Shown here: positions 1 to 7,917 of the stretch, piece after piece | Position numbering within the stretch: position 1 is the stretch's first letter | How the letters are laid out: every line of letters begins with the position of its first letter | From: Actinomycetota bacterium | Lineage (GTDB): Bacteria > Actinomycetota > Acidimicrobiia > Acidimicrobiales > AC-14 | NCBI GenBank assembly: GCA_005888325.1 | Contig: VAWU01000049.1 | Location: forward strand, 1,317 to 34,266 | Direction of reading: 5' to 3' | Length of the DNA: 32,950 nucleotides | Notes under the pieces: model-generated | The model's input: the letters and a program-made list of their open reading frames with translations, nothing else | What the model was told of the DNA's origin: nothing | The model's database searches: none | Program-made: the position numbers and the translations under genes

Positions 1-577
1 ATCGTGCCTGACGACCAACGAATCCCTCAGCCGCGCCATCGGGCATCTCCCGGGCTAGGCGCCGGAGTGCCCGGTGCTGCAGGGCCCGGACGGCTCCCTT
101 GCGTCGCCCCACGATGCTGGCCACGTCGTCCAAAGGCAGGTCGGCCACGATGCGCAACAGGATCACCTCGGCCTGAGCCGGGGGCAGCGCGGCGACCCGG
201 GCGAGGGCCGACCGGGTGCTGATCGCGAGCATGACGTCGTGCTCGGCGTCTCCGATCACGGTGTGCTCGGCGACGAGGTCGGGTGGGCTCGGCTCGGTGC
301 GACGCCGACCCGCGCGTCGGCGCAGGTCGACCAGGTGCCGGTAGGCGATGGTGAACACCCAGGAGCGGAAGCGTGTCTCGCACCCCTGAAAGCGATCAAC
401 GCCCTCGGCCACGGCGATGAACACGTCGGCGGCCAGGTCCTCGGCGTCGTTGGGGGCGCGGTGGCGCAGGAAGCCGAGCACGCTCGGGTGCAGGTCGCGA
501 TAGATCGCCTCGACGGCCCAGGGCGCGCCCCCCTGGGCCGCCACCAACACCGCGTCGAACTGCTCGGAGAGCGCCAC
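1..577 (-). CDS. ECF-type RNA polymerase sigma factor (3' end cut by window edge)
   Basis: The minus-strand frame from GTG 577 runs to base 1 without a stop and reads as a sigma-70 factor of the extracytoplasmic-function class, which directs RNA polymerase to stress promoters. The N-terminal half holds region 2 (AIYRDLHPSVLGFLRHR, then NDAEDLAADVFIAVAEG and TRFRSWVFTIAYRHLVDLRR). The C-terminal half holds region 4 (LARVAALPPAQAEVILLRI, then LPLDDVASIVGRRKGAVRAL). About 192 residues are visible, the usual ECF length, so only a few residues should be missing. The start is uncertain: GTG codons at 607 and 610 are also in frame and none has a strong ribosome binding site. No anti-sigma gene lies upstream; the downstream side is outside the window. 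The family call is strong; the target regulon is unknown. Confidence 0.85.
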   Translation of the reverse strand, partial: MALSEQFDAVLVAAQGGAPWAVEAIYRDLHPSVLGFLRHRAPNDAEDLAADVFIAVAEGVDRFQGCETRFRSWVFTIAYRHLVDLRRRAGRRRTEPSPPDLVAEHTVIGDAEHDVMLAISTRSALARVAALPPAQAEVILLRIVADLPLDDVASIVGRRKGAVRALQHRALRRLAREMPDGAAEGFVGRQAR

Positions 578-1159
578 CCGCCCATGGTGCAGCCAAGATC
601 GCTCCACCACAAGCAGTGGCCACACGGCTCGGCTGCGTTTGCAAGCGCCTGCAGCATTACCTGCCGATCGGTCACCACATGATTGTCCCAGCACCCTGTG
701 ACACCCCAGAAGCCAACAGGAGCCCGGGGCTCCGATCATGCCATCCATGCCGGTGGATCAGTGCCAGGTTCGCCAAGACTCAGACGCCAGCGCCTGTTCA
801 CGCCAAGTTGTCGGAGCCTTCCTCTCCTTCACGCTCCGTGAGATAATCGAGAAGTTCAGCGACGCCTTGACCGAATTGACGGTTCGAAAGCCGTCCGATT
901 AGGGGCGCTAACCACTGACCAGCCGTTTCCTTCAGGATTCCCGTATGACCTGCGACTCGTCGGCTTCGCCTCCTTCCTTCTTCGTGTTCAGGTGTGCTCA
1001 GTTGTGTCCACTGAGCTAGGGGGAAATCGGGGGAAGTCAACCTCTCCGGGCGGCGTCGTGGGGGAATCCAGGGGGGATCGCCACCGGCCGAAAGTGACCG
1101 CAACCGGGTGCGTGCCCGAGACGCCAGCGACGCCGATGAGGTCGGGAACGTGAGCAAAC
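578..1159. other. Gene-poor stretch with hairpin and G-runs
   Basis: No complete gene is supported here. A minus-strand frame between about 798 and 960 ends with a protein-like stretch (LIGRLSNRQFGQGVAELLD) that could be the tail of a decayed regulator, but it has no recognisable start or domain. A perfect 7-bp hairpin (GCTCAGT at 996-1002 with ACTGAGC at 1010-1016) is followed by four runs of five or six G between about 1018 and 1078. Their role is unknown. Confidence 0.4.
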
Positions 1160-2455
1160 CTAGGTCAGGTCCTGAGGAGCCGTGCGCGGCCAGCGGCCAG
1201 TGATGTCATGCCTCGACGGCGAGGCTTGACTGTCGAGGAAGCGTGTCAGCTCGACGATGAGGTCTTGCGCGTCGTCGCGGGCACCGTCGATGAAGCTCGA
1301 CTTGCGTCGACGCAGGAACGGAGCACCGATCAGATACATACCTGGCGAATCCACGACACCACCGTCGTGCCGGACCATTCCCTTGCCGTCGAGAACCGGT
1401 ACGTCGAGCCAGGAGTAGTCGGGGCGGAAGCCGGTCGCCCAGATGATGTTCTGGACGGCGCCACTGGCGAGATCCACGTCGAGCGTCGGCGGCTCGGACA
1501 CGGCCGTCGGTGTGAACCGGTGTGGAGGCGGAGTCGCGTCGTCCATGCCGCTGGCCGTCGCCCACGCGTCGACGGTGTCGAGCAACCGGTCGAGCTTGAG
1601 GTCCGCGAGTTCGCACTTGTTCCGCAACGACCCGGAGAACTGGGCGGCGCCATCGCGTATACCGGCGAGGCGGCCGACGAGCTTCACACCGAGGCCGGTG
1701 AGCGCGTTGAGGTCGAACGTGGCGCGTTCGGGAGATCCTGCGAGCTGCATCGACGGCACGTGGCGCGCGCGCACGATGTCGTCCACCTCGTCGTAGCGCT
1801 CGTCGAGCACACCGGCCGCCTCCATCCACCAGTGGATGTCGCGGCCCCGGTACACGCGGGGCCCCCGAACGTGCTCTCCCACGGCCACCGTGACCGGGCG
1901 GCCCGAGCGCTGGATCTCGTGAGCGATCTGCACGCCGGTCGCCGACGCGCCGACGACCAGCACCCCACCCTCGGCGAGCTGGTCCGGATTGCGGTACTCC
2001 ATCGGCGTGAGCGTCGTCACCGCCTTGGGGACTGCCTCGGAGTAGGCCGGCACGCGCGGGACGTAGAACGCTCCCGTTGCCAGCACGACCGTCGGACACT
2101 GCCATTCGTCGTGATCGGTCGTGACGTGGTATCCGCCATCGGTCCGGCGCACCGACGTCACGGTCGTGCCGGTCTGCACCGGGGCCGCGATGTCCTTCGC
2201 ATAGCCGGTGACGAACTCGACGACCTCCGGCATCGTCATGAACCCATCGGGGTCGTTGCCCTCATAGGCGTAGCCCGGGAGGCGGCACTGCCAGTTGGGC
2301 GTGAGTAGACGGAGCGAATCCCAGCGCTCGGTCCGCCACGAGTTGGCGACCTGGCTCCGCTCGAGAACCACGTGGTCGATCGAGCGGTCGGAGAGGCAGC
2401 GGCTCATCGCGAGCCCACCGTGCCCGGCCCCGATGACGACGGTCGTGGTGCGCAC
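1160..2455 (-). CDS. FAD/NAD(P)-dependent monooxygenase-like oxidoreductase
   Basis: This is a 431-residue flavoprotein of the flavin-containing monooxygenase / TrkA-like oxidoreductase group. Such enzymes use NADPH and oxygen to oxygenate nucleophilic or carbonyl substrates in the cytoplasm. The N-terminus carries the FAD-binding Rossmann motif VVIGAGHGGLAMSR. A second dinucleotide motif, VLVVGASATGVQIAHEI, lies mid-protein, and the typical late motif ATGFRPDYSWLD is near the C-terminus. The GTG at 2455 is chosen because the glycine-rich motif follows immediately and AGGGGCGG precedes it; the open frame extends further but overlaps OsmC. It starts 28 bases after the OsmC stop on the same strand, so the two are probably co-transcribed. 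The substrate cannot be read from sequence. Confidence 0.88.
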   Translation of the reverse strand: MRTTTVVIGAGHGGLAMSRCLSDRSIDHVVLERSQVANSWRTERWDSLRLLTPNWQCRLPGYAYEGNDPDGFMTMPEVVEFVTGYAKDIAAPVQTGTTVTSVRRTDGGYHVTTDHDEWQCPTVVLATGAFYVPRVPAYSEAVPKAVTTLTPMEYRNPDQLAEGGVLVVGASATGVQIAHEIQRSGRPVTVAVGEHVRGPRVYRGRDIHWWMEAAGVLDERYDEVDDIVRARHVPSMQLAGSPERATFDLNALTGLGVKLVGRLAGIRDGAAQFSGSLRNKCELADLKLDRLLDTVDAWATASGMDDATPPPHRFTPTAVSEPPTLDVDLASGAVQNIIWATGFRPDYSWLDVPVLDGKGMVRHDGGVVDSPGMYLIGAPFLRRRKSSFIDGARDDAQDLIVELTRFLDSQASPSRHDITGRWPRTAPQDLT

Positions 2456-2483
2456 GGCGGCCGCCCCTAGTCGTGTGGTGGGG

Positions 2484-3048
2484 TCAGCTGACCTCGACCC
2501 GGACGTCGGTGGGGTTGGTGATGATGTCGTACACGGCCGAACGCTTCTGTGACTGCGTAACGAGCGCCTTGATGTCCGCGGGCGATGCATCCATCGGCGT
2601 CGATCTTGTAGGTCACCTTGATGCCGCTGAAACCGTTGCGCACGTCGGTGTCCGCGCCGAGGATGCCCCGGATGTCCATGTCACCTTCGATCGTCGCGGA
2701 GACGCTGCGCAGCTGGATCTCCCGATTCTGCGCCACGGCTGCGACGCCCGCGGTCAGGCAGCTGGCCAGACCGACGAGCACGTACTCGACGGGCGTCGCG
2801 CCGTTGTCCTCGGACGCGAAGACCTCGGGATGATCGACGTCGAACGAGTACCGGGTGCGGTGAGCCTGCTCCTCGCCGAGGCCGAAGAAGCCCTCCACGG
2901 TGGAGTTGCTGTGCGTGCCGTTCTGCCATTCGCACCTGGCTCGCCACACGAACTTCGCCGCGTCTGGCGCCGACGTCACTGCCTCCCGGGCTCCGAGCAA
3001 TGCTTCGACGTTGACGCCGTTGTTGATGGGGGTTTCGGTAGCAGTCAT
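2484..3048 (-). pseudogene. OsmC family peroxiredoxin-like protein, frameshifted
   Basis: The N-terminal 150 residues match OsmC/Ohr-family proteins, thiol-dependent reductases of organic hydroperoxides. The redox-site region LVGLASCLTAGVAA is visible. After KVTYKIDAD the open frame becomes nonsense. The next frame continues correctly (PADIKALVTQSQKRSAVYD, then NPTDVRVEVS and a TGA at 2484-2486). The break coincides with a tandem CATC CATC at 2588-2595, as if four bases were duplicated. The start has a strong AAGGAG eight bases upstream. In the unshifted frame the ORF runs on to 2467. The gene lies 72 bases after the AhpD-like gene and 28 before the monooxygenase, as in a three-gene oxidative operon. 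Whether the break is real or an assembly error cannot be settled here. Confidence 0.8.
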
Positions 3049-3120
3049 TGGCCGACTCCTTGCTGAGTGTCCCGCGAGGCTAGCCCTCGCCCGAGCGTCT
3101 GCGTAGGGGCAAACGCGCGG

Positions 3121-3711
3121 TCACGAGTCGGCGATCGGACGGCCGACCGTGACCTGACGCCGAACCTCGGAATCGAACGTCTCGCCGAGTTGGACGTCGG
3201 CCTGCACGCCGAGCGCGTCGAGCACCTTGGTGAAGAAGGCCCGAGTGGCGGCCGCGAACACGACGTCGACGATCTCGGGATCGCCGAGACCGTGATCGCG
3301 CAGCTGTTGCACATCCGCGGCGGTGACCGACGAGGCGTCCTGCGCCACCTGGGTGGCGAAGTCCATCACCGCTCGGTCGGTGGCATCGAGGTTCTTGCCG
3401 CTCGAGTCGGCGGCTACGACGCGCATCGTCGACTCGTCGCCGCAGGCGTCACGGAGGAACTTGCAGTGGGCTGCCATGCAGTACGTGGACCGATAGGCGC
3501 GAGCGGCCGCGATGGTGGCGAGCTCGAAACGTCGCCGCTCCATGTGTCCTCTGACCGCGTTGTTGAGCGTCTTCCAAGCTTCGGCGACGTCGGGCCGTAA
3601 CGCGAACGCCGGTGCGTAGTTCGGCAGATAGCCCCACGAGTCGCGTTGCCTCTCGTACCAGCTCGCAACGTCGTCATCGACGGTGGATTCGTCAGGTGCT
3701 TCGATGAACAT
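3121..3711 (-). CDS. AhpD/carboxymuconolactone decarboxylase-like peroxidase-related protein
   Basis: The 196-residue product belongs to the AhpD-like (carboxymuconolactone decarboxylase fold) peroxidase-related proteins. The signature region is ELATIAAARAYRSTYCMAAH, with cysteines and a histidine in the CxxAH arrangement typical of the group. A conserved tail follows (DRAVMDFATQVAQDA, then LGDPEIVDVVFAAATRAFF). ATG 3711 is chosen because AGGAGG lies eight bases upstream and the family N-terminus starts here. The same frame stays open to 5091, but that extension is antisense to the P450 gene and is not coding. The gene leads a minus-strand set with OsmC and the monooxygenase and is divergent from the P450 across about 115 bases, so a shared promoter region is likely. 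Confidence 0.87.
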   Translation of the reverse strand: MFIEAPDESTVDDDVASWYERQRDSWGYLPNYAPAFALRPDVAEAWKTLNNAVRGHMERRRFELATIAAARAYRSTYCMAAHCKFLRDACGDESTMRVVAADSSGKNLDATDRAVMDFATQVAQDASSVTAADVQQLRDHGLGDPEIVDVVFAAATRAFFTKVLDALGVQADVQLGETFDSEVRRQVTVGRPIADS

Positions 3712-3825
3712 GGTCGGATCCTCCTCTCTCGAGATCGTTGCAGACCTGATCGTTGCTGACAGGGCAGCATCGCGGAACCTGCCCGACCGTCGTCGTCGTA
3801 GGCTGTCTCCCGAGGTGGGCGACCA

Positions 3826-5070
3826 GTGACGACGACCGAGGCACTGAAGGCGTGGGGGGCCTACGACCGCGACGATCCGTTCCCGCTGTTCGCAGAGGTC
3901 CGCGAGCTGGGCGCGGTGCATGCGGTCACCCTCGCCGACGGCCACGATGCCTGGCTCGTGGTCGGCTACGAGGAGGCACGGATCGCGCTCAACGATTCGC
4001 GACTCTCCAAGGACATGCGCGCCGCGCTTGCGACGGGGGCCGGGGTCGTGGCCGAGGGCCTGCCCGGACCCTCCTTCGCGCGGCACATGCTCAGCGTCGA
4101 CCCGCCGGATCACAGCCGACTGCGCCGCCTCGTCTCGGCCGCGTTCACGCCGCGCCGCGTCGAAGCGCTCCGGCCGCGAGTGCAGGCCATCGTGGACGAC
4201 CTTCTCGACGCGATAGCGGCGGCCGGGCCCGACGCGCGGATCGACCTCGTCGGTGCGTTCGCGTTCCCGCTGCCGTTCACTGTCATCTGCGAGCTGCTGG
4301 GCGTGCCCGATCCAGATCGGGCCGACCTGGGACGGGGGCTCATCGCGCTGCTCGTCCCCACCTCGACCCCCGCCAAATACGCACGGGCGAAGGAGGCCTC
4401 CGACGCCGTCGTCGCGATGCTCGAGGCGCTCGTCGACGCCAAACAGGCCAGCCCCGGCGACGACCTCGTGAGCGGGCTCATCAGTGCCCGCGACGGCGAC
4501 GAGCGGCTCAGCACCCAGGAGCTGCTGTCGACGATCTTCCAGCTGATCGTGGCCGGCCACGACACGACCGCCAGCCTCATCGGCAACGGCGTCGTCGCCC
4601 TGCTCGAGCATCCGGAGCAACTCGATGATCTGCGGTCCGATCCCGCCAAGCTCGCCGTTGCCGTCGAGGAGCTCCTCCGGTACGACGCACCCGTTCCCCA
4701 CTCGACGTTTCGCTACGCAGTCGCACCGATCGACATCGGTGGTGTGACGATCCCCGCCGGGGCCCAGGTCATCATCTGTCTGGCGGCCGCCAATCGGGAC
4801 GGCGGCCAGTACGCGGACCCCGAGGAGCTCGACATCAATCGAGTCGAGAGCCGCCACCTCGCGTTCGGGCACGGCATCCATCACTGTCTCGGTGCCCCGC
4901 TCGCTCGCATGGAGGGCCAGGTCGCCTTCGGGTCGCTGCTGCGTCGCTTCCCCGCGCTCCGCCTCGCCGTCTCCGTTGACAAGCTGCACTGGGGCCACGG
5001 CGACGGGCTCGTGCTTCGCGGTCTCTCCGAGCTGCCCGTCATCCCCGGCCCTGCACTCCCGAGGACATGA
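3826..5070 (+). CDS. Cytochrome P450
   Basis: A complete 414-residue class I bacterial P450, a soluble haem monooxygenase that needs ferredoxin and reductase partners; none is seen in this window. The I-helix oxygen-activation motif AGHDTT is at about residues 243-248. The K-helix ExxR (EELLR) is near residue 282. The haem loop FGHGIHHCLGAPLARME places the axial cysteine at about residue 354. The GTG start is preceded by GAGGTGG about eight bases upstream. It is divergent from the AhpD-like/OsmC/monooxygenase set, which suggests a shared oxidative pathway. Overall it resembles actinobacterial macrolide- or terpene-type P450s, but the substrate is not deducible. Confidence 0.95.
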   Translation: MTTTEALKAWGAYDRDDPFPLFAEVRELGAVHAVTLADGHDAWLVVGYEEARIALNDSRLSKDMRAALATGAGVVAEGLPGPSFARHMLSVDPPDHSRLRRLVSAAFTPRRVEALRPRVQAIVDDLLDAIAAAGPDARIDLVGAFAFPLPFTVICELLGVPDPDRADLGRGLIALLVPTSTPAKYARAKEASDAVVAMLEALVDAKQASPGDDLVSGLISARDGDERLSTQELLSTIFQLIVAGHDTTASLIGNGVVALLEHPEQLDDLRSDPAKLAVAVEELLRYDAPVPHSTFRYAVAPIDIGGVTIPAGAQVIICLAAANRDGGQYADPEELDINRVESRHLAFGHGIHHCLGAPLARMEGQVAFGSLLRRFPALRLAVSVDKLHWGHGDGLVLRGLSELPVIPGPALPRT

Positions 5071-5595
5071 CCGCGCCCGGAGCGAGCACATCGAGATGGC
5101 ATTGGAGCTAGTGCTTCAGTCACCTCTGAGCGCTGTCGGCCGAGAAAGGAATCACCGCGTGAGACACCCCGAACGACCAGGTGGCCGGTGCGCCCGGCGT
5201 CCTTCCCGGTCGCGGACCTGGCCGGAGCGTCACCCTTCACCGCCGAGAGCAGCGACGCCACACCGTCCGCGCGCCGTGATGCGCGGGATGGTCTGCAGGT
5301 GACGATGACGGTCGGGCCAAGCACCCTGCTCATCCGGCCGTCCCACCCCTGAGAGGCGCACGGATCGACGAGTCGATCCCGTTCTCACGAGCGACGGAAC
5401 CGATCTGCTCGGCCGTCTTACGCGACCTTGTGAAGCACCCTCGTCGGGTCGAATCACGGCTCATGACGCGCGTGGAACGCGCCATACGCGGTCATCTCTC
5501 AGCGCGCAGATCGTGCCGGGCGGTGGTCACGCCGATTTCGACTGGGAGTTCGATCCGCGCACGCCATAGGGTCAGGACAAGACGAGGTGAGAGAC
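5071..5595. other. Gene-poor stretch downstream of the P450
   Basis: No reading frame in these 525 bases has a convincing start, ribosome binding site or recognisable domain. Open frames on both strands are short and look like chance products of high GC content. No clear terminator hairpin follows the P450 stop. Confidence 0.4.
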
Positions 5596-5763
5596 ATGGC
5601 TTGGGAACTCGGTGCGGCTGTCCTCGCCGCCACGCTGATGGGCGCAGTCGTCGTGCGGCGCAGCGTCCGGGCGCGGCGGTGGCGAGGCGCACGCGCCGCC
5701 TGGCTCGACGACATCGGTCAGTACCGTCGAGTACCCGGCCGAGGGCCACGCTGGAGGGCCTAG
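5596..5763 (+). CDS. Small membrane-anchored protein, 55 aa
   Basis: The frame starts at ATG 5596 after GAGGTGAG. It encodes one hydrophobic helix (ELGAAVLAATLMGAVVV) followed by a strongly basic cytoplasmic stretch (RRSVRARRWRGARAAW). It could be a single-pass inner-membrane peptide with its N-terminus outside. The stop codon is the first codon of a 41-base dispersed repeat, so the insertion that brought that repeat may have truncated the C-terminus. No family is recognised. Confidence 0.4.
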   Translation: MAWELGAAVLAATLMGAVVVRRSVRARRWRGARAAWLDDIGQYRRVPGRGPRWRA

Positions 5764-5801
5764 CTCCCGGCGGAGCAACGCCGGTGGTATCCGACACCGA
5801 G
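5761..5801 (+). repeat. Dispersed 41-bp repeat, copy 1 (likely IS481-type end)
   Basis: This stretch matches 9882-9922 at 36 of 41 positions in the same orientation, and both copies begin with a TAG stop. The other copy directly follows the stop of an IS481-type transposase, so this is probably a solitary IS right end left by an older insertion. The inner sequence TATCCGACA read backwards gives the TGT start typical of IS481-family ends. No transposase lies next to this copy. Confidence 0.6.
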
Positions 5802-5851
5802 GCGCGGGCACCTTTGACGCTGTGGAAGGCGACAAAGCCGCGCTGCGGTCC

Positions 5852-6112
5852 TCAGCGTTGGTCGGTCGCCTCCGTCGTGTCCTCGGCATACGGGACCCCG
5901 TAGTTCCGCCCCAGCTCGGAGAAGCGTTCGTTGAGGGCGTGGGCCAACACGTCGCGGTCATGATCCGTGGGCGCCAGTGCGCCACAGAGGTAGGCCTCGA
6001 CCTCCAACGGAGCGCTCATTCCCCCGAGCGCGAAATAGCGCAACCAGAACTCGGGGTGGGAGAGTCCCGCCTCGCGGCGAAACTCGTCCAGGGCGGCATC
6101 GGGCATCGTCAT
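5852..6112 (-). CDS. Small conserved actinobacterial protein of unknown function
   Basis: An 86-residue soluble protein with an acidic C-terminus, starting at ATG 6112 after TGAGGA. An upstream in-frame ATG at 6151 has no ribosome binding site. Recognisable features are DEFRREAGLSHPEFWLRYFA, then APLEVEAYLCGAL and HALNERFSELGRNYGVPYAE. No catalytic motif or membrane segment is present. It is divergent from a GAF-ANTAR regulator. A decayed relative (shared ERFSELG and LPYSEED) lies near 25.9-26.1 kb, again close to a GAF-ANTAR gene, which suggests the two families are linked. The function is unknown. Confidence 0.7.
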   Translation of the reverse strand: MTMPDAALDEFRREAGLSHPEFWLRYFALGGMSAPLEVEAYLCGALAPTDHDRDVLAHALNERFSELGRNYGVPYAEDTTEATDQR

Positions 6113-6422
6113 GAGTTCCTCATTGGAGGCGCGGTGGCGGGCCGACGCCATCGTCTGGGCCGCGAGCGTGGTGGCAGCGGGGCGAGCGGCACGGCACAGG
6201 GCGCGGTCAGGCCCGTCGCCCCGATGGAGAAGCGCTTCCGCACTACTCTGGGCCTTGGCGATGTAGGAACGACAGGTTCCGTTCGTTGCCTCCGACGGGC
6301 CCAGGAGCGTTCACCGCTCGACCAAGCCCTCACTGTCGAAGGCGGACCAACACTAGCCTCCGATGGTTGCACGCAGCGGGGCCTAGGCGATCCCGCCGCG
6401 GATGCACCCCCAGGGAGAGGCC
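6113..6422. promoter_or_regulatory. Divergent intergenic region upstream of the GAF-ANTAR gene
   Basis: These 310 bases separate two divergently transcribed genes and must hold both promoters. No convincing -35/-10 pair, palindrome or small gene was found by eye. Confidence 0.3.
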
Positions 6423-7145
6423 ATGGCGTCCAGGGAAGACGAGCTGGCAGGGGGTCTCGGGACGATCGCTCGGGCGTTGTTCACCGCGGGCACGGTGGAG
6501 GAGACCTTGGTCCGCATCGTGCACACGGCACGCGACACCATCGACGCCTGCGACTACGCGGGCCTGTCGCTGGTGGCGGGGCCGCGGGTGACCACGCAGT
6601 TGGCCACCGACCCGGTGGTGGCCGAGGTCGACGCCGCGCAATACGACACGGGCGAGGGCCCCTGCCTGGCCGTGATCACCGAGGGTCTGGACTCGCTCTA
6701 CGCGGACGACCTACGCGAGGACACCCGCTGGCCCGCCTTCGGCCCCCGCGCCGTAGCCGCCGGGCTGCGCAGCCTGCTCGCCTTCCGGCTCTTCGCGAAC
6801 GACACGCTCGGCGCGCTCAACCTCTATGCCCGCTTGCCCCGGGCCTACGGCGCCACCGACCGAGCCGCAGGGTTGATCTTCGCCGCCCACGCAGGCATTG
6901 CCCTGGCCGCCGCCCAGGATCGGGCGCAGGAAGCACGGCGGGCGGAGCGCTTGGCGGGGGGACTTATCTCGCGCGAGGTCATCGGTCAGGCCCAGGGCAT
7001 CTTGATGGAGCGCGAGGGGATCACCGCCGGGCAGGCCTTCGATGTCCTGTGTCGGGCCTCCCAGCATCTCAACCTCAAGCTGCGGACCGTGGCTCAGGAC
7101 CTCGTGGATACCGGCGTGCGACCCGAGGTCGGCCCCGACGCGTGA
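6423..7145 (+). CDS. GAF and ANTAR domain-containing antitermination regulator
   Basis: A 240-residue cytoplasmic regulator. The N-terminal two thirds are a GAF sensor domain, with VEETLVRIVHTARDTIDACD and the conserved YDTGEGPCLAVITEG, then LLAFRLFANDTLGALNLYA. The C-terminus is an ANTAR RNA-binding domain (ISREVIGQAQGILMEREGIT, then AFDVLCRASQHLNLKLR), which in this family binds tandem hairpins in nascent mRNA and prevents termination. ATG 6423 is chosen because GGGAGAGG precedes it; the frame opens slightly upstream at 6402. A frameshifted homologue is at 24287-24967. The signal and target transcripts are unknown. Confidence 0.9.
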   Translation: MASREDELAGGLGTIARALFTAGTVEETLVRIVHTARDTIDACDYAGLSLVAGPRVTTQLATDPVVAEVDAAQYDTGEGPCLAVITEGLDSLYADDLREDTRWPAFGPRAVAAGLRSLLAFRLFANDTLGALNLYARLPRAYGATDRAAGLIFAAHAGIALAAAQDRAQEARRAERLAGGLISREVIGQAQGILMEREGITAGQAFDVLCRASQHLNLKLRTVAQDLVDTGVRPEVGPDA

Positions 7146-7277
7146 CACCGAAACGGGGACGACATCAAAGTCCACGGCGCAACCCATCGTCCGAGAGTCG
7201 CCTTGCTGGAGCACGGTACGAACTTCACGGTGCCCACCAGGGGTCCTCGTGGGCTCGACCGTCGGCGGAGCGACTGA

Positions 7278-7437
7278 TGGCTGAACGGGACCTGCTCGAC
7301 CAGTCCTGCCGAGAAGCCGGGCTTTCCCACCATCGAAGAGGTCGTGCAGCGCCTACTCCTCCTTGAATCGCCGGGTGAGCTGCGCTTCCTGCTGACCGCC
7401 TCTCGTATCGTGCCCGAACTCGAACGCAGCGCCGACC
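7278..7437 (+). pseudogene. PhoU-like domain fragment
   Basis: The frame after the TGA at 7275 reads IEEVVQRLLLLESPGELRFL and then LTASRIVPELERSADLA. This resembles one helical repeat of PhoU, the cytoplasmic phosphate-uptake regulator whose repeats contain the pattern DLRFLL...RIVPELERSGDLAEHIA. There is no start codon or ribosome binding site. Homology stops abruptly near 7425-7440, where the recombinase fragment begins in another frame. The upstream ATG 7277 frame (MAERDLLDQSCREAG) may be part of the same gene before a frameshift. It is a short relic; the family call rests on one segment only. Confidence 0.4.
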
Positions 7438-7773
7438 TTGCGCGCGGTGCGGGCGTGGCGCGCGGCCGCCGGGATCGACGATGGGCCGGTGTTCCGTCCA
7501 GTGGACCGTCATGGTCGAGTGGGCGGGGCGCGCTTGTCGGGCACCGCGGTGGCCCTGATCGTTAAACGCGCCGCAGCGCGCGTCGGTCTCGACCCCGATC
7601 AGTTCGCGGGGCACTCGCTGCGCGCGGGACTGGCGACATCGGCAGCGGCGGCTGGGGCGAGCGAGCGGGCGATCATGGCGCAGACCGGGCACAAGTCATT
7701 GCCCATGGTGCGCAGCTACATCCGTGAGGGGTCGCTGTTCCGGGACAACGCGGCGGCGGTGCTGGGCCTGTAA
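7438..7773 (+). pseudogene. Tyrosine recombinase/integrase, C-terminal fragment
   Basis: This frame encodes the last 111 residues of a phage-integrase-type tyrosine recombinase. The catalytic box GHSLRAGLAT, the TGHKSL motif and the nucleophile tyrosine in RSYIREGSLF are all present, and the C-terminus is intact. The N-terminal core-binding domain and the first catalytic arginine are missing, so it cannot act alone. The 5' edge meets a PhoU-like fragment, and 24 bases after the stop IS481 homology begins. A separate relic at 31860-32013 carries a middle segment of the same kind of enzyme. Confidence 0.8.
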
Positions 7774-7917
7774 GAGCTGAGCCGCGCAGTGACCGCGTTC
7801 GGACAGCCGATTGCGTCGGCTTCCTGGACCGAGCGCACGACTGGTTCACCGAACACGACATCGTGCTCGAGCGGGTGCTCACCGACATTCAGACTCGCTC
7901 ACGTGCCTTGGATCCCC

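Noticed and set aside
1208-2308. A 366-codon plus-strand frame opposite the monooxygenase
   Set aside because: It has no domain, and the opposite strand has complete FAD-binding motifs.
3121-5091. A 656-codon minus-strand open frame across the P450 gene
   Set aside because: Only the last 196 codons show family similarity. The rest is antisense to a clear P450 and is a GC-rich shadow.
5822-7366. A 514-codon plus-strand open frame
   Set aside because: It overlaps the GAF-ANTAR gene in another frame and its translation is low-complexity Arg/Gly-rich.
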